From: Legionellales bacterium UBA5158
GTDB taxonomy: Bacteria > Pseudomonadota > Gammaproteobacteria > DSM-16500
DNA length: 12,307 nucleotides
Direction of reading: 5' to 3'
Assembly: GCA_002413665.1 (NCBI GenBank)
Contig: DHXK01000181.1
Coordinates: 28,482 to 40,788, forward strand
The position numbers and the translations under genes are program-made. The notes beneath the pieces are model-generated. The model did not search any database. It was not told where the DNA came from and saw nothing but the letters and a program-made list of their open reading frames with translations. Positions 1 to 6,326 of this stretch are shown piece after piece; the stretch's first letter is position 1; the number at the start of each line of letters is the position of its first letter.

Positions 1-85
1 TCAACATAGAAAAACAGGCAAGACCTTGAATTAAAGTCTGTCGTCGCAACTGATCCTCATCGGTGAGTGGCAACTGATCCGCCAT
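1..85 (-). CDS. 5' end of an unidentified gene, cut off by the window edge
   Basis: Reading the minus strand from 85 leftwards gives ATG and 27 further open codons (MADQLPLTDEDQLRRQ, then TLIQGLACFSML) before the window ends. The start is well supported: an in-frame TAA lies at 97-95, AAGGA sits about 6 nt before the ATG, and a perfect TATAAT lies on the same strand about 30 nt upstream. The stretch LTDEDQLRRQ followed by a hydrophobic, Cys-containing helix loosely recalls the C-terminal DD-x-RR segment of oxygen-independent coproporphyrinogen oxidase (HemN). That segment is normally internal, so with a genuine start here the likeness is probably coincidental. I do not recognise the protein. 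Confidence 0.5.
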   Translation of the reverse strand, partial: MADQLPLTDEDQLRRQTLIQGLACFSML

Positions 86-107
86 ATGCAATCCTTACGC
101 TACGTAT

Positions 108-143
108 ACACTACATTATAAAAGACTCAGTTAGGGATTGCCA
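108..143 (-). promoter_or_regulatory. Promoter candidate for the leftward gene at 85
   Basis: The minus strand has a perfect -10 hexamer TATAAT (plus coordinates 115-120). At 17-bp spacing upstream is only a weak -35, TGGCAA (138-143). Transcription would begin near 108, about 23 nt before the ATG at 85, leaving room for the visible AAGGA Shine-Dalgarno. The 86-237 interval is a divergent intergenic region and holds nothing else I can identify. Confidence 0.45.
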
Positions 144-237
144 TGCTGCCTAATGTCTATAATTTGTGTCTTCAAGCATAAATCGACAGAAATATTCTCA
201 GACTTAGTTTAAAAGCATTATGTTATGATTAATACTT

Positions 238-447
238 ATGAAGTCATCGGATACTTACCTTATGAACACATTAGAAGAAGTATTAAGTGAATGGCAGAAC
301 AACATTCATTTTAAAGAAGAATTTAAAAAAAATCCTCAAGCTGCTTTAACAAAAGCTAAATTAACACTGAGTGACGTAGACTTAAAAAAGATATCTGTCA
401 TGTTGCATTTAGATGATGAATTGTTAGAGAAACGAATTAATAAATAG
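238..447 (+). CDS. Small Nif11/RiPP-leader-like protein, 69 aa (61 aa from the second Met)
   Basis: A short, charged, helical protein with no signal peptide, membrane segment or cysteine. Its layout is an N-terminal helix (LEEVLSEW), then F-K-E-E-F-K-K-N-P-Q-A-A-L at about residues 25-37, then LTLSDVDLKKI, then a D-D-E-L-L-E-K-R-I tail. This order (F-x2-x-F-x3-P-x2-AL, followed by L-S-x2-D/E-L) is the one seen in Nif11/nitrile-hydratase-type leader peptides and in the small Franean1_4349-like RiPP-precursor family; the match is by eye. There is no Cys/Ser-rich core after the leader-like part and no modification enzyme nearby, so it may be a stand-alone relative. The start is uncertain. A TATGAT -10-like box at 224-229 would put transcription almost on the ATG at 238, so Met9 at 262 is possible. 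Neither start has a good Shine-Dalgarno. Confidence 0.7.
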   Translation: MKSSDTYLMNTLEEVLSEWQNNIHFKEEFKKNPQAALTKAKLTLSDVDLKKISVMLHLDDELLEKRINK

Positions 448-477
448 CGTTAACTATCTTCCTAAAAAAATCTCCCT

Positions 478-508
478 CTGGTTCTGTTACACAAGAACAG
501 TTATTATT
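478..508 (+). terminator. Weak hairpin with T-rich tail after the small gene
   Basis: CTGGTTCTG (478-486) can pair with CAAGAACAG (492-500) across a TTACA loop, with one bulged base on each side. TTATTATTA follows at once. It lies between the small gene's stop at 447 and the thiolase Shine-Dalgarno at 521. The bulges and the interrupted T-run make it a weak terminator candidate. Confidence 0.35.
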
Positions 509-533
509 ACGACAGAAATCAGGAGAGTACCTC

Positions 534-1718
534 ATGAAAAATAATGAAATCGTTATCGTCGGCTATGCACGCACCGCACAAGGCAATTTATTGGGCGCAC
601 TCAAAGATGTAGCAGCTACAACCTTAGGCTCCATTGCAATTCAAGCAGCAATCACACGGGCTGGGCTACTACCAGGTCAAGTTCAAGAAGTCATTATGGG
701 TTGCGTATTACCTGCAGGCTTAGGTCAAGCACCTGCGCGCCAAGCCGCTATAGGAGCAGGACTTTCGGCACACACACATTGTTTAACAGTTAACAAAGTA
801 TGTGGCTCAGGTATGAAGGCAGTTATGCTAGCATATGATAGTTTACGTCTGGACAACAATGATTGCATCATTGCAGGTGGCATGGAAAGTATGACACAAG
901 CACCTTACCTTGCACTCAAAGCTCGTCAGGGGTATCGCTTAGGTCACGGAGAATTCATAGACCATATGATGCGAGATGGATTGGAAGATGCCTATGTCAA
1001 AGGTGAATCCATGGGCTGCTTTGCAGAAACTTGTGCAAAAGAATATGGCTTTACACGCGAAGATCAAGACCAATATGCCACCATTTCTTTAGAGCGAGCT
1101 CGCAAAGCAATTGAAGAAAAAAGTTTTGCCGCAGAGATTACGCCAGTTATTATTACAACACGATTAGGTGATGTAATCATTGATACAGACGAACATCCAC
1201 TCAGTGTGAAGTTAGAAAAAATTCCTCAATTACCTCCAGCATTTGTTAAAGACGGAACTGTGACTGCAGCAAATTCCTCTTCAATTGCTGATGGTGCAGC
1301 AGCATTATGTTTAATGAGATTAACAACAGCCCAAAAAAATAATATTAAACCATTAGCTCGTATAGTCGGTCATAGTAGTTTTTCAAAAGCACCTAACCAA
1401 TATGCCACAGCACCTGTAGATGCCATTAAAGTCTTACTAGAAAAAATTTCTTGGTCTATAGATCAGGTTGATTTATTTGAAATCAACGAAGCATTTTCGG
1501 TAGTGACGTTAGCCGCTATGAAAGATCTTAACATTCCACATGAAAAATTAAATGTACATGGTGGAGGTTGTGCATTAGGCCATCCCATAGGAGCTACGGG
1601 AGCACGCATAATTGTGACGTTAATTGCCGCCTTACAAAAATATAATTTAAAACGCGGCATTGCATCTTTGTGTATAGGGGGCGGCGAAGCTACTGCTATT
1701 GCGGTTGAACTTTGCTAA
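534..1718 (+). CDS. Thiolase (acetyl-CoA C-acetyltransferase type)
   Basis: This is a complete 394-residue thiolase, the usual length for the family. It catalyses thiolytic cleavage or Claisen condensation of (3-keto)acyl-CoA and acts in the cytoplasm. The nucleophilic Cys90 lies in VNKVCGSGMKA, NEAF is at 318-321, His350 is in GGGCALGHPIGATGAR, and the second catalytic Cys380 is in SLCIGGGEA. These positions nearly coincide with Cys89, His348 and Cys378 of Zoogloea PhaA, so the active site is intact. AGGAG at 521-525 supports the ATG at 534. The sequence resembles biosynthetic acetoacetyl-CoA thiolases more than FadA, but chain-length specificity cannot be read from it. The ETF-ubiquinone oxidoreductase gene follows on the same strand after 147 bp, which fits a fatty-acid or ketone-body oxidation role. 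GC content looks higher than in the 3.6-6.2 kb cassette. Confidence 0.95.
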   Translation: MKNNEIVIVGYARTAQGNLLGALKDVAATTLGSIAIQAAITRAGLLPGQVQEVIMGCVLPAGLGQAPARQAAIGAGLSAHTHCLTVNKVCGSGMKAVMLAYDSLRLDNNDCIIAGGMESMTQAPYLALKARQGYRLGHGEFIDHMMRDGLEDAYVKGESMGCFAETCAKEYGFTREDQDQYATISLERARKAIEEKSFAAEITPVIITTRLGDVIIDTDEHPLSVKLEKIPQLPPAFVKDGTVTAANSSSIADGAAALCLMRLTTAQKNNIKPLARIVGHSSFSKAPNQYATAPVDAIKVLLEKISWSIDQVDLFEINEAFSVVTLAAMKDLNIPHEKLNVHGGGCALGHPIGATGARIIVTLIAALQKYNLKRGIASLCIGGGEATAIAVELC

Positions 1719-1732
1719 TTCATCTTAACGTA

Positions 1733-1753
1733 TTTTTTTCTCTCCGAAAAAAA
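1733..1753 (+). terminator. A/T hairpin after the thiolase gene
   Basis: TTTTTTTC (1733-1740) is perfectly complementary to GAAAAAAA (1746-1753) across a TCTCC loop. It lies 15 bp after the thiolase stop. The stem is almost entirely A:T and no separate T-tract follows, so termination on the plus strand would be weak. On the minus strand no gene needs it. Confidence 0.3.
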
Positions 1754-1794
1754 TTGCAACCCGGTTTCTCATTGTGAACACTTACGCTTGCAAT
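1753..1794. promoter_or_regulatory. 7-bp inverted repeat upstream of the ETF-QO gene
   Basis: ATTGCAA (1753-1759) and TTGCAAT (1788-1794) are exact inverted copies separated by 28 bp, in the 147-bp gap before the ETF-ubiquinone oxidoreductase gene. The position would suit an operator, but the arms do not match the FadR or PsrA consensus I know, and chance is not excluded. Confidence 0.2.
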
Positions 1795-1865
1795 GGCATT
1801 CAGTATAGCGGCCTGCAACAAATACTTAACATTAAATATTAAAAAATTCAGCAAGGAAATAAATT

Positions 1866-3482
1866 ATGACTCGAGAAAGTATGGACTTCGACATCATCAT
1901 AGTAGGAGCTGGTCCCGCTGGATTATCCGCCGCTATTCGACTAGCTCAACTAAGCGAAGAACATCATTTGTCGTTAAACATTTGCGTTCTTGATAAAGGC
2001 GCAGAAGTTGGCGCTCATATTTTATCAGGTGCCGTATTAGAACCTCGCGCACTCAATGAATTAATTCCAGATTGGCAACAAAAAAATCCACCTGCTCACA
2101 CCTCTGTCACTCACGATGAATTTTTATTTCTAACAGAAAAAAAATCTTATCACTTACCCACTCCACCCCAAATGCATAATAAAAGAAATTACATCATCAG
2201 TTTAGGACAATTCTGTCGCTGGTTAAGCGAACAAGCTGAAAGTCTAGGCGTGAATATTTTTCCTGGATTTGCCGCAACTGAAATACTTTATGAAAATGAT
2301 CGTGTCTGTGGCGTCATCACAGGTGATAAAGGGGTAGACCGAGAACACAAACCGACATCACGCTTCCAGGCGGGAATGGAACTCTATGCAAAACAAACTT
2401 TTTTAGCAGAAGGTTGCAGAGGCTCACTCGCAGAAACTGTCATCGAAAAATTTCAGTTACGTTCTGAGTCTGATCCACAAACTTATGCTTTAGGAATAAA
2501 AGAAATATGGGAAATTCCTGCTGAATTACACACAGCTGGTAAAGTGATACATACGATAGGTTGGCCTTTAGACCACGCAACGTTCGGTGGTTCATTCATG
2601 TATCATTGGGGAGAAAATTTACTTTCAATAGGATTTGTTGTGGGACTAGATTATAAAAATCCGTACATCAATCCTTATGAAGAATTGCAACGCTTCAAAC
2701 ATCATCCTATCATTTTACCTCTATTAGAAAATAGTAAACGAATTGCATATGGTGCACGTAGTTTAAATGAAGGTGGATTACAATCCATTCCAAAATTAAC
2801 TTTCCCAGGTGGTTTACTAATCGGATGTGCTGCGGGCTTTCTCAATGTACCCAAAATAAAAGGCATACATACTGCAATGAAGTCAGGAATTCTTGCAGCT
2901 GAAAGTGTATTTAATAATTTACAAAATGAAAATCTAAACTATCCTGAGAACATAAAAAAATCGTGGGTGTGGAATGAATTATATATATCTCGTAATATTC
3001 GTCCTGCAATGAATTGGAGTTTGCTACCTGGAATTATATATTCCGCCATTGACACTTATATTTTTCGTGGAAACGCACCATGGACTTTTCATTATCATCA
3101 CACTGATAGATCTCAACTTAAAAAAGCTGAACAATGTGTCAAGATTAATTATCCTAAACATGATAACAAGATTTCTTTTGATCTGATGAATTCAGTTTTT
3201 TTGGCTAATATTCATTACGAAGAAAATCAACCTTACCATTTAAAAATCAAAAGTCGTGACGTGGCGATTAATATAAATTTAAAAGAATATGCTTCCCCAG
3301 AAACTCGGTATTGCCCAGCTGGTGTTTATGAAATTGTTTACAATGCTGAAAACATGCCTCGTTACCAAGTTAATGGCGGTAACTGCATACAGTGTAAAGC
3401 CTGTGATATTAAAGATCCAACTCAGAACATTATTTGGACTCCCTCAGAAGGAGGTAGTGGACCTGAATATGGAATCATGTAA
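1866..3482 (+). CDS. Electron transfer flavoprotein-ubiquinone oxidoreductase (ETF-QO)
   Basis: The enzyme passes electrons from reduced electron-transfer flavoprotein to ubiquinone at the inner membrane, linking acyl-CoA dehydrogenases to respiration. The 538-residue length is close to normal. The N-terminus has the dinucleotide-binding motif GAGPAG at 14-19. GGLQSIP (303-309) and GCAAGFLNVPKIKGIHTAM (320-338) are characteristic ETF-QO quinone/FAD regions. The C-terminal ferredoxin-like part has four cysteines, Cys483 (in RYCPAGVYE), Cys507, Cys510 and Cys513 (in NCIQCKACDIKDP), as needed for one [4Fe-4S] cluster. The protein ends GGSGPEYGIM, typical of the family. AAGGAAAT about 6 nt upstream supports the ATG at 1866; Met6 is a less likely alternative. 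The ETF subunits themselves are not in this window. The preceding thiolase fits the same oxidation pathway. Confidence 0.95.
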   Translation: MTRESMDFDIIIVGAGPAGLSAAIRLAQLSEEHHLSLNICVLDKGAEVGAHILSGAVLEPRALNELIPDWQQKNPPAHTSVTHDEFLFLTEKKSYHLPTPPQMHNKRNYIISLGQFCRWLSEQAESLGVNIFPGFAATEILYENDRVCGVITGDKGVDREHKPTSRFQAGMELYAKQTFLAEGCRGSLAETVIEKFQLRSESDPQTYALGIKEIWEIPAELHTAGKVIHTIGWPLDHATFGGSFMYHWGENLLSIGFVVGLDYKNPYINPYEELQRFKHHPIILPLLENSKRIAYGARSLNEGGLQSIPKLTFPGGLLIGCAAGFLNVPKIKGIHTAMKSGILAAESVFNNLQNENLNYPENIKKSWVWNELYISRNIRPAMNWSLLPGIIYSAIDTYIFRGNAPWTFHYHHTDRSQLKKAEQCVKINYPKHDNKISFDLMNSVFLANIHYEENQPYHLKIKSRDVAININLKEYASPETRYCPAGVYEIVYNAENMPRYQVNGGNCIQCKACDIKDPTQNIIWTPSEGGSGPEYGIM

Positions 3483-3553
3483 TTAAAAAATTTGTTACTA
3501 ATGAAGGAGTTAGATTTTTACATTTTGAATATGACTTATTGAATCTATATCAT

Positions 3554-3608
3554 TTTAATATTTTTTTAAAAAAATCCTTTTTAGATTCTACCGCCTATAC
3601 TGATAGTA
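3554..3608 (+). promoter_or_regulatory. Promoter candidate of the unknown two-gene operon, with a PmrA-box-like direct repeat
   Basis: A TATACT -10 hexamer lies at 3596-3601, placing transcription start near 3608 and leaving a leader of about 28 nt. Upstream, TTTAAT (3554-3559) and TTTAAA (3565-3570) form a direct repeat with a 5-bp gap. This resembles the YTTAAK-N5-YTTAAK PmrA box that controls many Dot/Icm effector genes in Legionella and Coxiella. The local sequence is nearly all A/T, so the repeat could easily be chance. Its 25-bp distance to the -10 is longer than I would expect. Confidence 0.3.
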
Positions 3609-3625
3609 ACGATTTATCTATTTTT

Positions 3626-3632
3626 AGGGGGG
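3626..3632 (+). promoter_or_regulatory. G-rich ribosome binding site of the gene at 3637
   Basis: AGGGGGG ends 4 nt before the ATG at 3637 and continues into CCC, making a GGGCCC palindrome between the site and the start codon. A run of six G is striking in this AT-rich region. It supports 3637 as the true start, although the spacing is short. Confidence 0.55.
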
Positions 3633-3636
3633 CCCT

Positions 3637-5268
3637 ATGAGTGATTCTAGATTTTCATCTTCTAGTGCTAGCTCGGGTAGTGCTAGCTCAGAAAAAGAAA
3701 TAGCAAAATTAAAAGTAGAAATTAATACTTTAGAAAAAGAAATAATGAATGCATATCAAGAAAGAGAAACATTAAAAGATATGTCTGCCGTCGAAGTTAT
3801 GAAATATACATCAGGCAAAACATACGAACAGGCAAGTTACATTATGGAATGTGAAAGTAACCTACAAGATAATCTTATTAACATAGAAAAATTAAAAATT
3901 CCTTACTATAAAATGTTAACTAATAGAATCGTAGAACAAATAAAAGTTAACAACCCTTATCATAATAATAAAATTATCATTTTATTAAACCTTCTTAAAA
4001 ATCTTAATGATGAGAATAATAAGATAGAATCAGATCAACATGTAAATCTGCATAAAGCAATGTCTCTTAGAACATTAATTGAATCACTTTCTTCACTAAA
4101 CATAGAGCAAGACCAAGAAAAATTTTTGAGCTTATTAAAAAATGGATGTGAGTCGATTGCTGTTCAATCTATTCTTATAAATCCAAATCATAAAGATATG
4201 CAAAAAGCTGGTGTTATTCAACTCCCTGAAGACATACTTAAAGAAGGTGTTAAAAATAAGTATTTGGAAAAAACAACTGAGTATCTAAAGGAATCCGTGA
4301 GCTCACTTAGTAAATTATATAATATTGAATTAAGTGAAATAATGTCTAAACAAGATAAACAACCTAACTTACTTAACAAGTTAATTGCCACCACCTGTCT
4401 CCTAATGTTAGATAAACGTAATTCAGATAGTTATTATGAAACACCTGATCAAAATCAAAAAGTTAAAAAAATGAATTCTTTTATTAAACAGAATGAAATT
4501 ATTATAAATCAAAATAGTTCTCCTAATGAAAAATTTGGTCAACTTATTACAAATTTAATTATTTTTATGGCGGGATTAGAAGAAATTCGTAATGATAAGT
4601 CACTCAGTATTTTCAAGAATAAAGGTAAATGGGGTGACTTAGTCTATAATGAAATTATTCCTATTATAATGACCGCTTGTAAAAAAAGTGATATCTCAGG
4701 TGGGGAATTATTAGAAAAAAAGAATTTTGATAAAGCCATTGCTCTTCAAGCTGATATTAATAAATTAAATAAAATTGAATTCAAAAAACCAGCTGATATT
4801 AGTAATCTTAAAGACCTAAAACAGGACCTAACTTCTCTATTTCAAAAATGTAAATTTGAACTTCCACAAGTTAGATCAAGTATGAGTTCTATGCCTCTCG
4901 TTAGAAGCAAGACTTTAAGTCAAAGTTCGTCAAGGCAGAAATCATTATCTTCTTTCTCTGCAGCAGCTAGCTCCACATCAGCTACACCTAGCTCCGCATC
5001 AACTGCACCTAGCCTATCATTAAATAGAACTAGCTCAGTTTTTAGTATGCTTGCTCAAGCTCAAAGAGTCTCTACATCAGCAACTGCTAACAAATATGAT
5101 CTTGCTTTAGACTCGACGCCTCCTGATTCTGGGTTTAAACCTACTTTAGGAAACATCCAAGAAGATCATGCCCATATTTATGCAAGTAGTGCCCTTGCAA
5201 CACGTCTAGATGTAGAGACTGAGACAGATACACTTACATCAACAGCTGAAGGGATAAAACCAAGATGA
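3637..5268 (+). CDS. Unknown 543-aa protein with Ser-rich ends and a helical core; candidate secreted effector
   Basis: I do not recognise this protein. Residues 1-18 are almost all Ser/Ala/Gly. Residues 19-48 form a strongly heptad-like charged coiled coil (KEIAKLKVEINTLEKEI). Residues 50-408 look like a mostly helical, Asn/Lys/Glu-rich cytosolic core with no membrane segment or recognisable catalytic motif. Residues 411-480 are a Ser/Ala/Thr-rich disordered stretch with short repeats, and the tail (507-543) is acidic (VETETDTLTSTAEG). No signal peptide is visible. A disordered, Glu/Ser-rich C-terminus fits a type IVB (Dot/Icm) secretion signal, but that is inference. Its stop overlaps the next gene's ATG by 4 bp, so the two are translationally coupled. 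Codon use is visibly more AT-rich than in the flanking thiolase. A surface or structural protein is also possible. Confidence 0.75.
   Translation: MSDSRFSSSSASSGSASSEKEIAKLKVEINTLEKEIMNAYQERETLKDMSAVEVMKYTSGKTYEQASYIMECESNLQDNLINIEKLKIPYYKMLTNRIVEQIKVNNPYHNNKIIILLNLLKNLNDENNKIESDQHVNLHKAMSLRTLIESLSSLNIEQDQEKFLSLLKNGCESIAVQSILINPNHKDMQKAGVIQLPEDILKEGVKNKYLEKTTEYLKESVSSLSKLYNIELSEIMSKQDKQPNLLNKLIATTCLLMLDKRNSDSYYETPDQNQKVKKMNSFIKQNEIIINQNSSPNEKFGQLITNLIIFMAGLEEIRNDKSLSIFKNKGKWGDLVYNEIIPIIMTACKKSDISGGELLEKKNFDKAIALQADINKLNKIEFKKPADISNLKDLKQDLTSLFQKCKFELPQVRSSMSSMPLVRSKTLSQSSSRQKSLSSFSAAASSTSATPSSASTAPSLSLNRTSSVFSMLAQAQRVSTSATANKYDLALDSTPPDSGFKPTLGNIQEDHAHIYASSALATRLDVETETDTLTSTAEGIKPR
3664..3693 (+). 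repeat. 15-bp direct repeat at the gene's 5' end, coding SASSG/SASSE
   Basis: Two adjacent 15-bp units at 3664-3678 and 3679-3693 share their first 11 bases, AGTGCTAGCTC. They encode Ser-Ala-Ser-Ser followed by Gly or Glu. The identical synonymous codons point to a recent duplication that lengthened the N-terminal Ser-rich segment. Confidence 0.6.
4966..5028 (+). repeat. 21-bp imperfect tandem repeat in the Ser/Ala/Thr-rich tail
   Basis: Units at 4966-4986 and 4987-5007 match at most positions and encode ASSTSAT and PSSASTA (residues 444-457). A third, degenerate unit follows at 5008-5028 (PSLSLNR). The core word CTAGCTC is shared with the repeat at the gene's 5' end. Slippage-driven expansion is the likely origin. 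Confidence 0.55.
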
Positions 5269-6167
5269 TTACACCAGTAAAAAATTTACTAATATTATTT
5301 AGTGGATTTTTAAAAGAAGAATTAAGTCCCGCACAAGTAACAGGTTTTTTAATACGTGTTGCTAATCATCCAGAAATAACCTATTCCCTCATGACGAAAA
5401 GTCCAGACTTTCTCAATTTTGTAATGTCCAAATCCAATCAATCATCTCTTACATTAGCATTAAATGAAAACTCAAAAAAATCATTACTCACTACTAACAG
5501 TTTTGAAGATGATATTGTTTCGATTGATACAAAAGAAGTATTTTCTCCTTTCAAAGGCTACATTAGTCTTTATTTAATGGATCAGATATCGTCTGATGTA
5601 CTAAATCATCAATATACTTCCGAAGAATATGGAAAAATTAATCTAGCTTGTGAATTAGGATCTTACGATGCATTATCGATTCGTTGCCAAATAAATTGTA
5701 ATAAAATTAAAAAAAACATTAATACTGATGTCTCCCCAGAAAATTTTATTAATGATATTATCCAAGACTTAGCTCGCCTTGTTAGCCTCTATGGATTCAT
5801 GGGTTATATTAAGGCTGCAAAAATACATTCGATTCTAAACGAGATATATGTAGATGCTCATGAACCTGAATTAGCTTTATTACGTAAAGATCAAACTATC
5901 AAAAGTTTTTTATGTGCAGAACAAATTTTAACAAATCCTAAAATGAGTGAAGAATCAATAAAAATAATGAATAAACTTTGTAGAGGAAAATCATTAGTTT
6001 TGACAATGGATGGCAAAGAACATGGTACTTGGGAAGAACTTAAAAAATGCTTATTTGGTTTAATTTCGGCTGATGATAAAGTTAGAATTGAAAAAATGGC
6101 AGCGGATGAAATTACGGCTCTTCTCCATAAAACGGTTACCATTTCGGAAACTTCCGTTTTGAATTAA
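5265..6167 (+). CDS. Unknown 300-aa helical protein, coupled partner of the upstream gene
   Basis: I cannot assign a family. The protein looks wholly alpha-helical and soluble, with a hydrophobic but charged-flanked N-terminal helix (VKNLLILFSGFL) that is not a convincing signal peptide. Residues 124-145 (INLACELGSYDALSIRC) and 176-191 (YGFMGYIKAAKIHSIL) have the small-residue A/G-x2-A spacing of helix-turn-helix solenoid repeats (Sel1/TPR-like), though no full repeat is clear. Cys141, Cys145, Cys217, Cys239 and Cys262 make no recognisable metal motif. The ATG overlaps the upstream stop by 4 bp (ATGA), with AAGGGA about 10 nt before it, so expression is coupled. Possible roles are effector, effector modulator or dedicated chaperone of the 543-aa protein. 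AT content matches the partner, suggesting they travel together. Confidence 0.75.
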   Translation: MITPVKNLLILFSGFLKEELSPAQVTGFLIRVANHPEITYSLMTKSPDFLNFVMSKSNQSSLTLALNENSKKSLLTTNSFEDDIVSIDTKEVFSPFKGYISLYLMDQISSDVLNHQYTSEEYGKINLACELGSYDALSIRCQINCNKIKKNINTDVSPENFINDIIQDLARLVSLYGFMGYIKAAKIHSILNEIYVDAHEPELALLRKDQTIKSFLCAEQILTNPKMSEESIKIMNKLCRGKSLVLTMDGKEHGTWEELKKCLFGLISADDKVRIEKMAADEITALLHKTVTISETSVLN

Positions 6168-6198
6168 TGGCTAATTCCACAAAGCTGGGAGTACTAAA

Positions 6199-6300
6199 AT
6201 GTCAAATGAAAGATTAATAAATTCGGGCTTTAAAAAAAATAGCGACGTCAACGGATACAAAATAAATCAATGTAGGATGGCATTAACTAAAACGTCTTAA
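6199..6300 (+). CDS. Possible 33-aa peptide downstream of the unknown operon
   Basis: ATG at 6199 opens 33 codons (MSNERLINSGFKKNSDVNGY, then 13 more residues) ending at TAA 6298-6300. GGGAG at 6187-6191 is a well-spaced Shine-Dalgarno. The basic, Asn/Lys-rich product has no recognisable motif. The last part of the frame lies in a palindromic element (6273-6309), which argues that the frame may be fortuitous. Confidence 0.2.
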   Translation: MSNERLINSGFKKNSDVNGYKINQCRMALTKTS

Positions 6301-6309
6301 TCCACCCTA
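6273..6309. repeat. Palindromic REP/MITE-like element, possible bidirectional terminator
   Basis: TAGGATGGCATTAA (6273-6286) pairs with TTAATCCACCCTA (6297-6309) over a 10-base loop, with one mismatch and one bulged C. It sits between two convergent transcription units, the unknown operon and bioB, where a shared terminator is expected. No good T-tract follows on either strand, so Rho-independent termination would be weak. The TAGGRTGGATTAA...TCCACCCTA form resembles dispersed palindromic repeats common in gammaproteobacterial intergenic DNA; that resemblance is from memory. Confidence 0.5.
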
Positions 6310-6326
6310 TTTCTCATGGAATATTT

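Noticed and set aside
1..85. C-terminal fragment of hemN
   Set aside because: The LTDEDQLRR likeness is short. A stop codon, Shine-Dalgarno and TATAAT just upstream indicate a true gene start rather than an internal segment.
1463..1660. 65-codon minus-strand frame inside the thiolase gene
   Set aside because: It is antisense to conserved thiolase active-site coding sequence, and has no Shine-Dalgarno or family features.
1793..1993. 66-codon plus-strand frame overlapping the start of the ETF-QO gene
   Set aside because: It is out of frame with a well-supported enzyme, and its product is a frame-shift shadow rich in Arg/Ser.
3501..3542. 13-residue frame (MKELDFYILNMTY) before the unknown operon
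   Set aside because: No ribosome binding site precedes it, and in such AT-rich leader sequence short frames are expected by chance.
3637..6167. Toxin-antitoxin pair
   Set aside because: The 4-bp overlap suggests it, but 543 and 300 residues are far too large, and no toxin or DNA-binding antitoxin motif is visible.
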